A stretch of 64,000 bases of DNA, taken from contig NC_067301.1 of NCBI RefSeq assembly GCF_020740795.1, positions 620,001 through 684,000 of the forward strand. The letters are read 5' to 3'. The position numbers were made by a program, and so were the translations under genes. The notes beneath the pieces were generated by a model. It was not told the origin of the DNA and did not search any database. It saw only the letters and a list, made by a program, of their open reading frames with translations. Shown here piece by piece: positions 49,476 through 60,975 of the stretch (positions are counted from its first letter, which is position 1; each line of letters starts with the position of its first letter). The stretch is from Apus apus. Its lineage: Eukaryota > Chordata > Aves > Apodiformes > Apodidae.

Positions 49476-52400
49476 AGCAACATCAGAGTACTAAATATAC
49501 ACAGGGCAATCGGTACAGGGTGGCATTTACAGTGCTTCCAAGTACACAGCTTCCAAGTACAGACACAAATCAAAACCACTCGGGAAGAAAACAGTCCTGG
49601 TGTGCACGGCCCCTTGGGGGGGCTGCTCCCCAGTGCCCCTCGAGCCCGGCACAGCTCCAGGGCTCACCTGGGCACGGGGTGCCCAGAGAGGCAGGGGCTT
49701 CCCAGGAACAGAAAGCAGTACTCAGTGATGTGAAACCGGTTACAAAGTAAACGCTGTCTCATGTTAGAAAACTTTTTTTTGGCAAAATAAAGTGTAAACT
49801 TCACTGTACATGTCCTATCAAACAAACAAACAAAAAAATAAATAAACCCCTCAGAACCTAAAATAGAAGAATCTGGGTCAGAAATCTGTGCCCTTAGTGT
49901 ACGTTTTTGTGCAACATAGACTTTTTCTCAAAGTAAATATTACCTCCACTTGTGATACTATTAAAAAGGTACCTACAAATGCTGAGAATAATTCTTAAAA
50001 ATGTGTGAGAAGCGTTACATGAGATCTGGAGACCAAACCCACAGAATTCGGAAATGGTGAGGGATTTCTTGCTGGTTTTGAAAAAAAAAAAACAACTTAC
50101 AGATTTGATACCTGGTTGAACAAAAATTCCAACCGCTTCATCCTGAAATGGGTGGGTTGAGATAGTATATATAGACTTTTGTTCTTTTTTTTTTCTTTTC
50201 TGTTTTTTCTTTTTCTTTTTTTTTTTTTTTTACAAAATATATAATATGTGTAGAATATCTACTATTTAACTACCATTTTAGCTGAACTACCTTCCTTCAC
50301 ACCCAGCTGCCAATGGAGAAGAGGTACCACAGATCTGCCCTGCACCCTCTCCCACGCTGGTTCTGCTGCTGCTGCTCTGACCTGCCTGCTGTGCCAGGCT
50401 GCCCATGGCCCTCGCTGGGAAGACAGTGAAGGAAAAAAGTCAGATTTGGAGAGCTGGGCAGCTGCTGAGAACCCTCTGCCCTGGCACCAGGGATGCTGCC
50501 AGATGATGCTGCCCTCATGCTACCCCTGTTTCCAAAACCCTTGTCCCAAACCCCACCGACATGCCCACCATACCCAGGGGTGCTGCGCCATGGACCCGCA
50601 GCCCCAAACCAGCCTAGTTTGGCACAAAAGAGAGCCCAGCCCAGTGGCTGCAGCCAGCAGCCCTTGCCCAAGGAGCAGCACGGATGCAGCCCCTGCTTGG
50701 TGTTTGCAGGGAGGCTGGAGAGGTCCCAACAGCCCCAGGAGATCTGGGCTTGCCACGGAGCCCAAGGAAGAGCCAGCCTTGCCTCTGCCAGGGAGCAGGG
50801 CAGCCGTGTCCCAGCTGCCTGCAGAGGCTGGTGGGCAGAAGGGCTCATCCCAAGCCCTTCTCCCTTTAGGACAGAGCCACAAGCAACGCACAGACACACC
50901 ACTACACCTCTGGGGATTTGGCAGCCTTTCTACACATTCCTAAGGGGCTAAGAAATCCAGGAAATGAACCAAAAAGAAATGAGAAGCAGCAAGTTGGAAG
51001 TTTATGGCAAAGCAAAGAGCAAAACTTTGTTTTCAAGCTGCCAGATCCACAATGGAACAAAACACAGTAAAAAGCTCCGTGGCCAACAACGTGGCTGGAA
51101 GATGGCAAAGCTCACAAGGGAACGTGTCTGCCAACACCACGCCTCTCTGCTTTCCCCTGGTACGAAAGATCTGCTCAGCAGGTCTATTCCATGAAAATGC
51201 AACTTCTTGTTTTGATTTTTTTTCTTTGCTTTGTCTTTCATCAGTGGCAGGGAAGGAAATAACCACAGTTCATTCCTCTCTACCACAAACAACACTGGGA
51301 TGCTGGGATCCTGCCTCAGAAGTCACCGCATCTGCAGCTCCGGCAGCTGTCCCTGGGAGTGCTCGGCATGCATAGGGATGGGAGGGTTTCTCTGATAAAG
51401 TGCAAGTGCTGTTGGTCCTTATAAATAAGGGAAGATTGTGCATCTACTTTTGTTCCCTGGCTCACCGCTCCTCTCTCGGTGACCAGGACACGTCCTGCAG
51501 GAAAGCTCGTGCGAGTCCTGCCCTCAGAAACCAGCTCCCATTGTCTGGGCTCAAGGTCTTTTGCCTTCATTCTTTCTCCCTGACACAGACACACACGCTC
51601 CTCTGTCCTTGTCCCCAGCTCCACAGGGAATTTCCCAGGTGCCAGGCTCAGGACAGGGCATCTCTCCATCACCACACCAGCACCAGCTGTGCCAACCCCA
51701 GCTCCACCTGGTGACTCCCTCCAGGCAGCAGGTTCCACGCACGCAGAAATACAGAATGATGCTTCTAACACTGGGGAACGAGGGAGCTGTCAGATGGCTA
51801 TCCAGAGCACACTGGAACACTCACAAGAAGGACTGGGAGCAGCCAGCACATACAAACAAAGAGGAAGATCAGTGGGTGAAGCACAGCAGGCGGCTCCCGG
51901 GCTGGAGCGGGTTGCTGCCAGCAAAGTCACACAAAGCAGGAGAACCCAAGAGCTGTGCCAGGAAGGGCCATTTGCAGAGGCTTCACTGTTACATCAGGAA
52001 AAAGCAAAAGCCCTGGTATAGATGTGGGAGTGCTGGCAGCAGGGCCAGGACCTCCTGGAGCACCCACAGAGGCCCAGGCCTGTTAAACACCCCCAACACC
52101 AAGACCCAGCCCTGGGACGTGTGTCCCTGCTGCTGCCTATGCCCACCCAGCTCAGCACTCAAGAGAAACCACCTCTGCAGGAGGAACTGGTTCAGTCACA
52201 GATTAAAACCTGGCCAGGAGCAACAGGAACACCCTTCTCCTCTGCAGCATTCGGAGAAGTTTGGTTCAAGTCTGTAGGTGATCATCAGGTCTGGCAAGGA
52301 AGGTTTCTTCCTGGGGTAGATTCCAAAAATTCAGGAAAAATAATCCAGAATGTGCAATTTCATCAGAAAAGGGTAAGGAAACAAGAGACTGCACACATGG

Positions 52401-53821
52401 CTATGTGCACTACCAGAAGTTTCTACTGTTTTTAAACTGCATGTTCACTATCATAAAGAAATGGAGCTGAATAATCAGTGGATGAGTAAAAAGGTGTATC
52501 TGGACAATTCTAAAAAACCACTACTGTTTACGAAGGGCAGTTTACAAAAAGAACTGTAGGACTTTGGTCTGAACTCTGCTGTCGTTCCCACCTACATAGT
52601 GCTGAAGCAACCCAACGGAGATGTGCCTCAGGGCACGACATGAAGCCAACCTCACAGGAACTGCACGGCACTGGTGCCATTCCCGCTCCTGCCTGGCTCT
52701 CCCAGCTGTGCCAGGCTGGAAGGGCATGGCACGGCACCACCAGCAGCACCCAACCCCATGGAAAGACAAGCCTGGGGCTTGTGGGTGGGCTGGTGTGCTT
52801 GCCAGCACCCACCAGAACCACCCACCCCAGCAGGAGCTGGACATAAGATGGGACATGTCTCTGGTGCAACACACCAAATGGAAGCAGAACCACACTTCCC
52901 TGGCAAGCTACTGGGAAAAATTCACTTTGTAACACTATTAAATGATCCCCATGACTGTGGAGAACAGGCTGTGTCTTCTCCTGCCCCAGGTGACCCAGGA
53001 TAGACCCCGAGAGCACAGGAAGAGGCTCCCCAGAGCTTGCTGACCTTGGGCTGGGTCAGGAGGCGATGGGCTCTGTCCCCTCATTTCTCACAAAGGGCTG
53101 AGCAAGCTTTGGTGTAGTGGCCAATTTAGAAGCTATTTTTCAAAAACGTCTCCCACATCCCACTCCTAACACTTGTCTCTTGTGATGGAGAGAGGCCCAT
53201 CCCTTGTAATTCCACACCTAAAACCTGTCCCCAGCCAGCTATAGATGTCACAGGTAACAGAGGGGACCACAACTCTGCAAAACACAAGGGCAGACCCAGG
53301 CTTTGGGGCTTCCTCCTGCCTACCTTGATGATGTATCAGGCTACAGAGCTCAGAAAACACCCTTCACCACCACCACCACGAGCTGCTGCAAGCTGCCCAG
53401 AGCCAGAGGACCCACCTGCTGTGAGCTCCCTGCTTGCTTCCTGCTTGCCCTGCTCCTGGGAACACGATGGTCCACAAACACCCACTCAGACACAGGGTCC
53501 ATGGGGAGCATCCCACATCAGGGAACAGGGGCTGGCACTGGGGCAGCCAGGACAGGAGCTCCTCAGCTGCCTGCTCCCCTCACCACAGCGCTGCACTCCC
53601 TCTGACCTCCTACAGCAGGAATGCACTTTGTGAATCTGGCCCAGACTCATCCTCCTAGTGACAATCCCAGCCTGTTCCCATCCTCCTTTTGCTCTGTACC
53701 AGCCTCCAGAGCTGTCACCCCTCCTGGAGCTGGAGGCCCTGTGGGCAGTGCAGCCCTGGCCATCCCTGCCACTGCTTCACATCACCACGGCTGGAAAAGC
53801 ATTTCCAAAAAGAACCAAAAC

Positions 53822-53914
53822 TATATATATATATGTATACATACATATATATGTTTATACATACACACACACGTATATATATGTATATATGTCTACCTAT
53901 ATATACACATATAG
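53822..53914. repeat. TA/TG/CA microsatellite cluster
   Basis: This is a compound run of TA, TATG/CATA and CA dinucleotides, ending in a short inverted repeat (CCTATATATA / TATAGG). On the minus strand it falls within the presumed AJAP1 3'UTR and creates TGTATATA at 53900-53907, a Pumilio-type motif. Tyr/Ile/His-rich open frames across it are repeat artefacts. Confidence 0.85.
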
Positions 53915-54061
53915 GTTTGAAAGGCAAGCTGCCCAAGTAGAAAACATCAGTTCACAGAGCTCGTTTTATGCATGTTAAAGAAATGAGACTTTTAGCCCAT
54001 GACATCTTCTTTAAAAATGAGTATTTAAGATCTTCAAAAATTGCTACAGTACAAAAAGTGT

Positions 54062-54099
54062 TTGTGTGTGTATATATATATATATTTTTTTTTTTTTTC
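54062..54099. repeat. TG-TA-poly(T) microsatellite
   Basis: A short TG run passes into TA repeats and then 12 or more T. It reads as poly(A)-(TA)-(CA) on the minus strand, inside the presumed AJAP1 3'UTR. Confidence 0.85.
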
Positions 54100-54544
54100 T
54101 CTCTACATATAATGTATGTATGTGTATGGACCAGGATGGATGACCCCACCAGAAGAGATGCCCCACTCATACTCCACGTTTCCAGGCGTTATCAACTTGG
54201 CTTCGGCTTCTCACGAAGTCTCTGCATCAGTTCATGGCACATATTGGTATTATTGGCACAGGTTCAGAGTCACAGTCCCCGTCCAGGCTCCAGGCGCTCG
54301 GTCCCTCCCTCTCAGTCCCTTGCTGGTTCCTCTTCCTCCACTGGGTTCTCTGCTCACACATTTTGTCTTTCTCCAAAAAACGCGCTCTTTGAGAAACGCA
54401 GTTACCTACAGGCGTGTTCATTTTTATAAAAATATATTTGGCCCATAGAACGCTGCTCTTCGAGTCTCCTACTGGTAAACAGAAATGGTAGGTACAGGTA
54501 ACCCATTGTTTTTGTATATTTTTTACAGGTTCACCAATGGAATC

Positions 54545-57500
54545 CTGTTAAGGATGAGAAGAAAAACAAATATTAAAACATGACAGGGAAATGCACCACG
54601 ACCTCCATCACTTCTCTGATGCCCACCCTCCTCCCAGCCATGGCACAGGGCTTGGGCAGCATCCTGGGGGAGCAGGGTGTCAGGGACCTCTCCCCATCCC
54701 AGCTCCCATGCTGTGTTTGGGACTGGGACCACTCCTCCTGCCCCCTGGAGAAGCCCCAGCTTGCTTTCAGCCCTGTTCCGTGGGGCAGCCTCCGACACAG
54801 GGATACACTGGGATCCCAGGATGCTTCAGTGAGCATTGGGGATGACCAGGAAACTTTGCTCTGCCTTAGTGCACATTCCCATCTTCTCCAGATGCTTTGC
54901 AAAGCCTGATTCCTGGGCATCTTTGCACTTTTCAGCTTTTCACAGTTGAGGCCAGAGCAATGACTGCTCGGGCAGAAGAGAAGACAATGATGAGCACTAA
55001 CAAGATTTCCTAAAGTTAAATGCCCTACAAAAACCAATAGAGAATTGGTTAAGTCCCAAAACCAGAAATCCTGCTGAAGTTCTCCTTAAGCTACTTATTT
55101 GCTGTCTTCTGAAATATCTCTGCCTGCCTAATCTGTAAACCTTTATGCAAAGACAATTACTCCCCATCACTGGTGTGTGGCCTTTTGCTTTGTGTGTGTG
55201 TGACTGTACAGGGACGTGTGCTGCAGCGCAGCCAAGTGTGCCTGGGACAGCACAGGCTTTGCATCGAGCAGAGACAGAGCACAGGCAGAGGTGCTGCCCA
55301 CAGTGTGCTCCTGAGATACAGGCCCCAGCCTACACCACCACCTCTGAACAGCTGGCTCACCACATCTAGAAACACACCATGTTCAAGGGCTCCTTCTTCA
55401 ACATTATTCTGAAGCAAGACACCCAATATACACCATCTCCATGAATAACACTGGAGTCTTAATTAGCGAGACAGATTTTGCAGAGTCCTTAATCTCCTGC
55501 ACCAGGGCTGTGCTGGGACTGCTGTTATTCCTCCAAAGACAAGCCTGGATTTTTTTATGATGACTCATTATTCTGTTAACGCTAATACAAACCATTTGCT
55601 GTTGTTAGGCAGAACGGGGCTGTCACAGCAGCTGCTCACTGTGTTCAAAGCACAGAATTACCATGCAGATCTGGAAATTTTAACTGCCTTGTGCAAAAGC
55701 TTGGGTCAGAGCAACGTTTCTGTACCAGGACGATTTTCATGTCTCAAATCGGCACTTTCCTTCCTCACAGCGATGCTGAACATTTACATAGTTCTGGATG
55801 AACACTACTTACTGCATGCATTGCAGGATGTAACACTTAAATTGTGTTCCAAATGGCCTCTTTGTGCAAAGTAGGTCAGCGCTTGATCAACCTCACAGAT
55901 TTTTGCTTAATCTCATTCCATGGGGGTTTTCAGTCAAAGAGAGCGGGATTAAGGACAAGAATAATGCGGAATTTCAAACTTCATTTCAGAAAGCCACAAA
56001 GCTGGTATGAAATCAAACCAAACCAGCCAGTTTGCTGTGGTGCTCAGCCAAAACTGCTCCAGTGTTCAGCCAATTTCACCTTTTGGTTTGCAAAGCAGCC
56101 TCTTCCTTGGCACTGTGTCTCCTCTGTCATCTGCTGTCATTGAGCACAGAGGATTTTGCTTCTTAAATCCCTGTGTAGATAATTCTCCAGTGAGTCACCT
56201 GCTACAAATGCTTTAATTGACTGTTTTACTCTTCACCCAGACCCACTCAGGGCCACGCTGCTGCTGCTGCAGCATCAGTGCAGGGAGCTGCAGCAGATGG
56301 GCCAGGTCCTGTCAGCAGGGACAGCCCAGGGGCTTTCTGCTGCCCAGGGGTGACATCCATCCACATGTGCCCGTGTCCCGGGGAGACCTGGTGCTGGCAG
56401 GGGCAATCTGCTGGAACGCCCCGACAGCTGCTCGCCGCGGGCACCGCTGCCGGCTCCCGGGAGGGCCGGCGCCCTGGCAGGCACCGCGCATGCGGCACAG
56501 GAACCCTCCTGCTCCCTGGGAAATAACTCCAACATCTGCTGCCGCGTAACACGAGGAGTTTCACCAGGTTTCCTGACACGACCTCGGCGCTGCCTGCAGC
56601 TCTGTGGGCTGGAGCCTGATCTGTGGCACCATCCCTCACACTGGCTCCCAGCGCCATCGGCAAATGCCAGGCAGCACAGCGTTCCATGCTATCCCAGTGC
56701 TGATGGACTGTGCCATGTCAAGTCCACACTAAACTCCAACCAGCCTCCTGGTGCTCACCTAGTGGGAATGCCGGAGCTCCCTCTCTGTCCTGCCCATGAC
56801 AGGACAAGGCAACCTCGACCAGGGACAATCTCTGGGGGAGCCATCTCGGTGCCACCAGCCACGCCAGCTGCTCTTGGGAAGTTTTACCTTATGCATGTGA
56901 AACTTCTAAATATTCATTTTGTCTGTGGGATGTCCCAGCTGGCACATGTGCATTCATGGAAAAATGCTTTTTGCAGGGGGTTGCAATGTGTCTTTCCACT
57001 GCAGACTTCCAGGAAGCTACAGGGAGCCATGCTGATGGCCACAGGACAGCACAGGGCTGTGGGGACAGCAGAGCCCACACAGGGGACATGCCTGCCACAA
57101 CCCTGGTAGCTGCTTATTCCAACAGCCACATCCCAGCAGATGTAGGAAAACGTGTGCAGGAAAGAGTACAGTGTGGAAAAAATATTAAGTGGCCTTTTCA
57201 ACAACTGAAGGATTTGGGTTGACCCCATTTTGGGAGGAGGGCTAACTCTCCTGCTATCTGTGCATTCCCTACAGCATTCCCCACCCGTGGGAGGGACTCA
57301 TGGCAACCACCTGGATTGAACCATAACGTTCCACACACACACACATGTATTCTAGAATCACCCAGGTGCAAATACATACACATGTACATATGCAGAGAAC
57401 AGTTTTTGGATTAATCTTGTTAACATTAATGAAACCAAGACATCAGCTTCCAGAACTGTATAAATAACTGAAACACTGTTACAGACCTAATGCTCCAGGT

Positions 57501-59294
57501 ACAACCCAAATAGATTTTTCCAGAGCGCATCAATACGCATTTTATGGATTCTATGAAAACAGGTCAATAAGAATTTCAGGGATTTAATAAGGCATAATGG
57601 ACCAGCTCTGGACTATTTAAAGAAATCCATGGAGCTGACCAGGGCAGGGTCTTTGGCACAGAGTTTCCCAGGACCTCAGGCAGGAGTGGTGGGAATGGCA
57701 CAGATTTCTGATAGTGAGCAATGTCTCAGAGCTGCTTATGCCCCTCCCTCTACTTCAGGCACCAGTGCTCAAGTATGACTGGCTTGGGTTTTATGTTTGT
57801 TTTTTTTTAAAAATCATTTTAAAGCAATGGACACAAACACACAAGAGATCACAAACTACAAAGCTCCAGGTGCAAAAAGGCACAGTGGGCCATTGCTGTC
57901 AGCTTTCTGAAGCTCGTGTCAGCTTGAGCTGCTGGGGAAGAGCCTGCAGAACCTGTCCACCCCTCAGCCCCTGCTCACCAGCACCAGCTCCACAGTCAGG
58001 TACCTTCGCATCCCCAGATAATAGCCACAGCAAAGGAGTCAGAGAAATAACAAGCAAACACTAATAGATGGGGAGTAAGAGCCTTTCCACAGCTAACAGT
58101 AAAACCCCTCCAACCCCAGAGCTGCCGCAGCTGAACTGTGGGGTCCTGCCAGCAGTACCCTGCGGGCAAAGACCCCTGTGGGCAGAGGGCTCAGCCCCTG
58201 CCTCCTGCCCTCAGCCACAGGGGCAGGCAGGGACACAGCTCCCCTGAACTGCCTGGACACAGCCAGCCCCAACCACAGCCCAGACCATTAACTTTTTATT
58301 CCTTTCCATTCCAAGCTAATTATATTTCTGTGTTCAATAGCTGAGCTCAATGTTAAACAGGCTGAGAAAGCTGCAGTCAGGGAAGGCTGGAAATTCCATT
58401 TACATGGAATATATGATTCATCACAGCAGGGACCTGGGACAGACCAATGAATTCACTTGAGTGTGGTTCAAATGGGCACTGCTGCCCCATGGGGTATCCT
58501 GGGAACCTTAACTGCTTCTCCTGCCACCACTACCAGCTGTGTCATCTCCAAAAGCAGAACAAGGAGGTGAAAATAGACCAAGATCACTCAAAAAGGGAAA
58601 AAATCCCCAAACCATGTACTACTGAAACATGCACAGAACTGTTGCACTCCCTCAGCTGCAGCAGTACCCAAGGTGTGAGCCTGGCTGCTGGGCACCACAC
58701 GCTGGGCTGGCAGGTTCAGCCTCCTACAGAGCAACCAGGGCACAGGGGGGGAGGAGGAGGAACCTGACACCCGCGCAGCACGAGTATGGATGTGTCTGTG
58801 ACAGCAAAACATCATCAGATGAGCTTTTGGGTATGGATGGAGCATGCATGTCAGATGTGTGACCCCTGAACAAGACGGGCTGTCCAACGTGCACCAAGAG
58901 GTTAATTACAGATCAGGCCGTTTCACAGCATGGAAATTCCTATCGCTTGTTGAGGTGCTAGGGGTGGGCTGGAACCACAAGATCAGGCTGAAGTTCAAGG
59001 CTACCTCAGGGAACCTTTGCTCTCAAGTCCACATCCATCCCCTTCCCTGATGTTTAGCTCAGGCCTGTCTGTAATTCACCTCCATAAAAAACCCATTTTG
59101 TACCCAATGTCCCACCCATGGCAGGAGACACATCTGCCCACCCTGGCTGGGCGAGCCACCCTGCTTGGGTCCCGTGTCCCAAAAGAAGCACGAACAGGAG
59201 GATGGCACCAGGCAGGGAACAGAGCAGCTGCCTGTGGGCAGGGATGATGGGGATGTGGGCAGGGGATGGGCAGGGGGGGAGCACTGTTACATAC
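54545..59294 (-). other. AJAP1: Putative intron inside the AJAP1 3'UTR
   Basis: This is about 4.75 kb between the donor GTATGTAA at 59287-59294 and the acceptor TTCTTCTCATCCTTAACAG ending at 54545. Both sites are strong by eye. The sequence between is ordinary noncoding DNA: an AT-richer part at about 55540-56220, a small CpG-rich patch at about 56400-56600, a short CA run near 57333-57346 and a T8A5 run near 57800. I recognised no coding exon and no transposon. It is an inferred intron and needs transcript support. Confidence 0.6.
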
Positions 59295-59352
59295 CAGGAA
59301 ACAGCCCGATGGCGTCTGCCCTGCTCCCAAGAGTCAAACAGGCTTCGGCCAG
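59295..59352 (-). other. AJAP1: AJAP1 3'UTR, part in the stop-codon exon
   Basis: These 58 nt follow the TGA and run to a good donor, CTG|GTATGTAA (GT at 59293-59294 on the minus strand). If the donor is used, the transcript has an intron in its 3'UTR. That intron joins to the acceptor at about 54545. The distance from stop codon to junction lies right at the 50-55 nt threshold usually quoted for nonsense-mediated decay. If the donor is not used, the UTR simply continues. I saw no convincing minus-strand poly(A) signal close downstream, which favours splicing. Confidence 0.65.
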
Positions 59353-59425
59353 TCAGCAGGAGATTTCAAACCATTTCTCAGACACAAAGGCCACGGGAAT
59401 AAGATGCCGGTCAGAAGAAGAGGGT
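59353..59425 (-). CDS. AJAP1: AJAP1 last coding exon and stop codon
   Basis: This is the C-terminal coding part of AJAP1. The first base (A) completes the split Arg codon. Then come 23 codons, from PSSSDRHLIP through VAFVSEKWFEISC, and a TGA stop at 59353-59355. The acceptor follows the tract CCCCTTTTTCTCCTTGCCTGCAG. The C-terminal motif EKWFEISC is the best single reason to call AJAP1 rather than another small adhesion protein, since it matches the conserved end of the vertebrate protein as I remember it. The tail is cytosolic. Across the three exons in this window about 133 residues of the protein are present, all in frame and without stops. Confidence 0.93.
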
Positions 59426-60728
59426 CTGCAGGCAAGGAGAAAAAGGGGCTTGCACATGCTAGTACATAACACACAAGGAGCAAGTTGAGGTGGCTTGCTG
59501 TGAAATCAGCCTTTTTAGAGGGGGAAAAAATAATCTCTCTAAAACAATGCTCTGAATGGGCTTGTCAGCCTTGGAAACCAGGGTTTTGCAGAGCAGAGAC
59601 TGAAGAAGAAAAAGATGGATGGAATTCCAATATCGAACGTTTTACCCCCATGCATGAGCATCCTTCGAGGCAGCCATGTGCCCTGGAGGCCACACGACCC
59701 CAAACAACAGCAGAGCATCTCCCCTCTGGCCCCTCCACCTCCAGCCCCGGCTGCTGTGCCCATCAAGTGCTCAGACTCTGCTGTGCTATCTGCACATGGC
59801 CCGAGGCCAGGAGGGTCCTGGAAAGCACCGCCTGGCAGCAGAAAAGCACTGAACCTCTTCCAGCCAGAACAGGGGCGCCCCTGGCTGGGGGTCACAGCAA
59901 AACCAGCACGTGTACCTTCCACAGCCTGGTTTGCACAGCCCTGCCAATTCTCTGCCTTCTAAGATCAGGGGAAACCCTGGGAAACATCAACCAGTAAAAC
60001 CCCATGCAGGTGCAGAAGATGATGGTTACAAAGATGGCTATTAATAAGCTGACGGCTTCCAGGCTTCTGTCCATGCAGGTGGACCTCAGCGGTGGTGGCA
60101 GGCACTCCACAGCCCAGCCAGGCTGCATGAACACCCAGTTGCTCATTTTCTCCTTCAAACCTAACCTTTTCCTCTAGCTTTGACAGGGAACACGCATTTA
60201 CCACGTGGTAAAACTGTACTAGTGCCCAGCAAAAGGGCTTCAGAGCCAGCCCAGGGGCCACCCCCGACCACCTCCCCCCTGTGCCAGCATGGGCCATGCA
60301 GAGCCAGGGCTCCCACCCTTCACACTGGCTGCCACAAAGCCCCCTGGTTAATGCCTCATTATTTCACGCCAGACAAATGGTTCATTTGGCTCTCGCTGCC
60401 CGCTCCTCCATTAATCACCTCGCTCGTTTGCAGCCCAGCAGCTCTTTTGGTGCCACTTAGGAGACAGCACGAACGCTGGAAGATGGATCCAGCAGCATTT
60501 ACACGCTGGCAGAGGCAGCTGGGAACTGAAAAATGCACGGTGCCAAATGCTGCCGAGCCGTGGGGCTGCTGACACCACAGGGCAGGGGCTGCTGGGCCCC
60601 CCCCATCCTCACTGGAGGGAGGCAGCCCTGCCATGTGCTCCCAGGGCATCTCCCCTGGGCTACAGACCCCGGCACCAGAGCAGGATGGTGCTCCCCAGCC
60701 CGCTGGAAAACGGCACCAGCCGCCTCAC
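59426..60728 (-). other. AJAP1: AJAP1 intron between tail exon and last coding exon
   Basis: This 1.3-kb intron has the GTGAGG donor at its right end and the TGCAG acceptor at its left end. It is phase 2, splitting an Arg codon AG|A. The interior is ordinary, moderately GC-rich sequence. I saw no repeat or extra exon in it. Open frames on the plus strand here (for example 59485-59997) have no recognisable content. Confidence 0.88.
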
Positions 60729-60971
60729 CTGTTTCCATTGTAGGTGGTTTTATAATCCCCAGGCGAGTGCAAGGCCTCCTCCGCGTAGACGGGCACGGGG
60801 GCGAGGCCGCAGTCGTGGGAGCACGGGAGGGTCTCGTTGTAGGCGGTGAAGATGTCGAGGGCGCTGGGCACGCGGGCGGGGGCGAAGTCGGTCAGGTTCT
60901 GGCAGCTCTCCTCCTGCTGCTCCAGCTTGCGCTGGTGGCTGTTGCGCCGCGGGCGCCCGCTCTGCGCGCAG
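60729..60971 (-). CDS. AJAP1: AJAP1 cytoplasmic-tail exon
   Basis: This 243-nt exon encodes most of the cytoplasmic tail. It begins with C (completing Cys with TG from the upstream exon), reads 80 codons, and ends with AG, which the last exon completes to AGA (Arg). Recognisable blocks are CAQSG, RRNSHQRK, QQEESCQNLTDF, ARVPS, LDIFTAYNETL and YNGN. The acceptor is a long pyrimidine tract ending CGCGCAG, and the donor is GTGAGG. Both phases fit their neighbours exactly. The first two thirds are very GC- and CpG-rich, while the last dozen codons are ordinary. Compared with the human tail from memory, the membrane-proximal RP (human NT) and the stretch after YNETL differ at several positions, and one residue is missing near LHSPGDYK. 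An overlapping minus-strand open frame at 60750-61001 is only a frame shadow. Confidence 0.93.
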
Positions 60972-60975
60972 CTGC
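60775..60975. promoter_or_regulatory. Exonic CpG cluster in AJAP1
   Basis: The tail exon and its acceptor form a dense, CpG-rich 200-bp block (GCGCGCAG, CCGCGGCGC and others), much richer than the adjoining introns. It reflects GC-rich third positions in the codons. Whether it is an unmethylated intragenic island cannot be told from sequence. Confidence 0.55.

Larger units (their letters stand above)
49450..54544 (-). other. AJAP1: Putative terminal noncoding exon (long 3'UTR) of AJAP1
   Basis: On the minus strand the exon starts right after a textbook acceptor (pyrimidine tract, AACAG|GATTCC). The first 700 nt have 3'UTR texture: U-rich and A-rich, with the dinucleotide runs at 54062-54099 and 53822-53914 and a Pumilio-type site TGTATATA (53900-53907). 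The left end (49460-50290) is again AU-rich with long A/U runs, and is followed by ATTAAA at 49470-49475. The middle (about 50300-53800) is GC-richer and less UTR-like, with no reading frame I recognise. I saw no clear AATAAA on the minus strand between the acceptor and 49475, so a single exon of about 5.1 kb is the simplest reading. The true end could also lie closer, at a non-canonical signal. Confidence 0.5.

Noticed and set aside
49787..49850. Plus-strand AATAAA hexamers (near 49787 and 49839) as the end of a plus-strand gene
   Set aside because: No plus-strand exon is recognisable upstream. The region fits better as minus-strand AJAP1 3'UTR.
51561..52277. 238-codon plus-strand open frame
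   Set aside because: It lies antisense to the presumed AJAP1 3'UTR and is low in recognisable content. Open length in GC-moderate DNA is not enough.
53621..53978. Tyr/Ile/His-rich open frames
   Set aside because: They are translations of the TA/CA microsatellite cluster.
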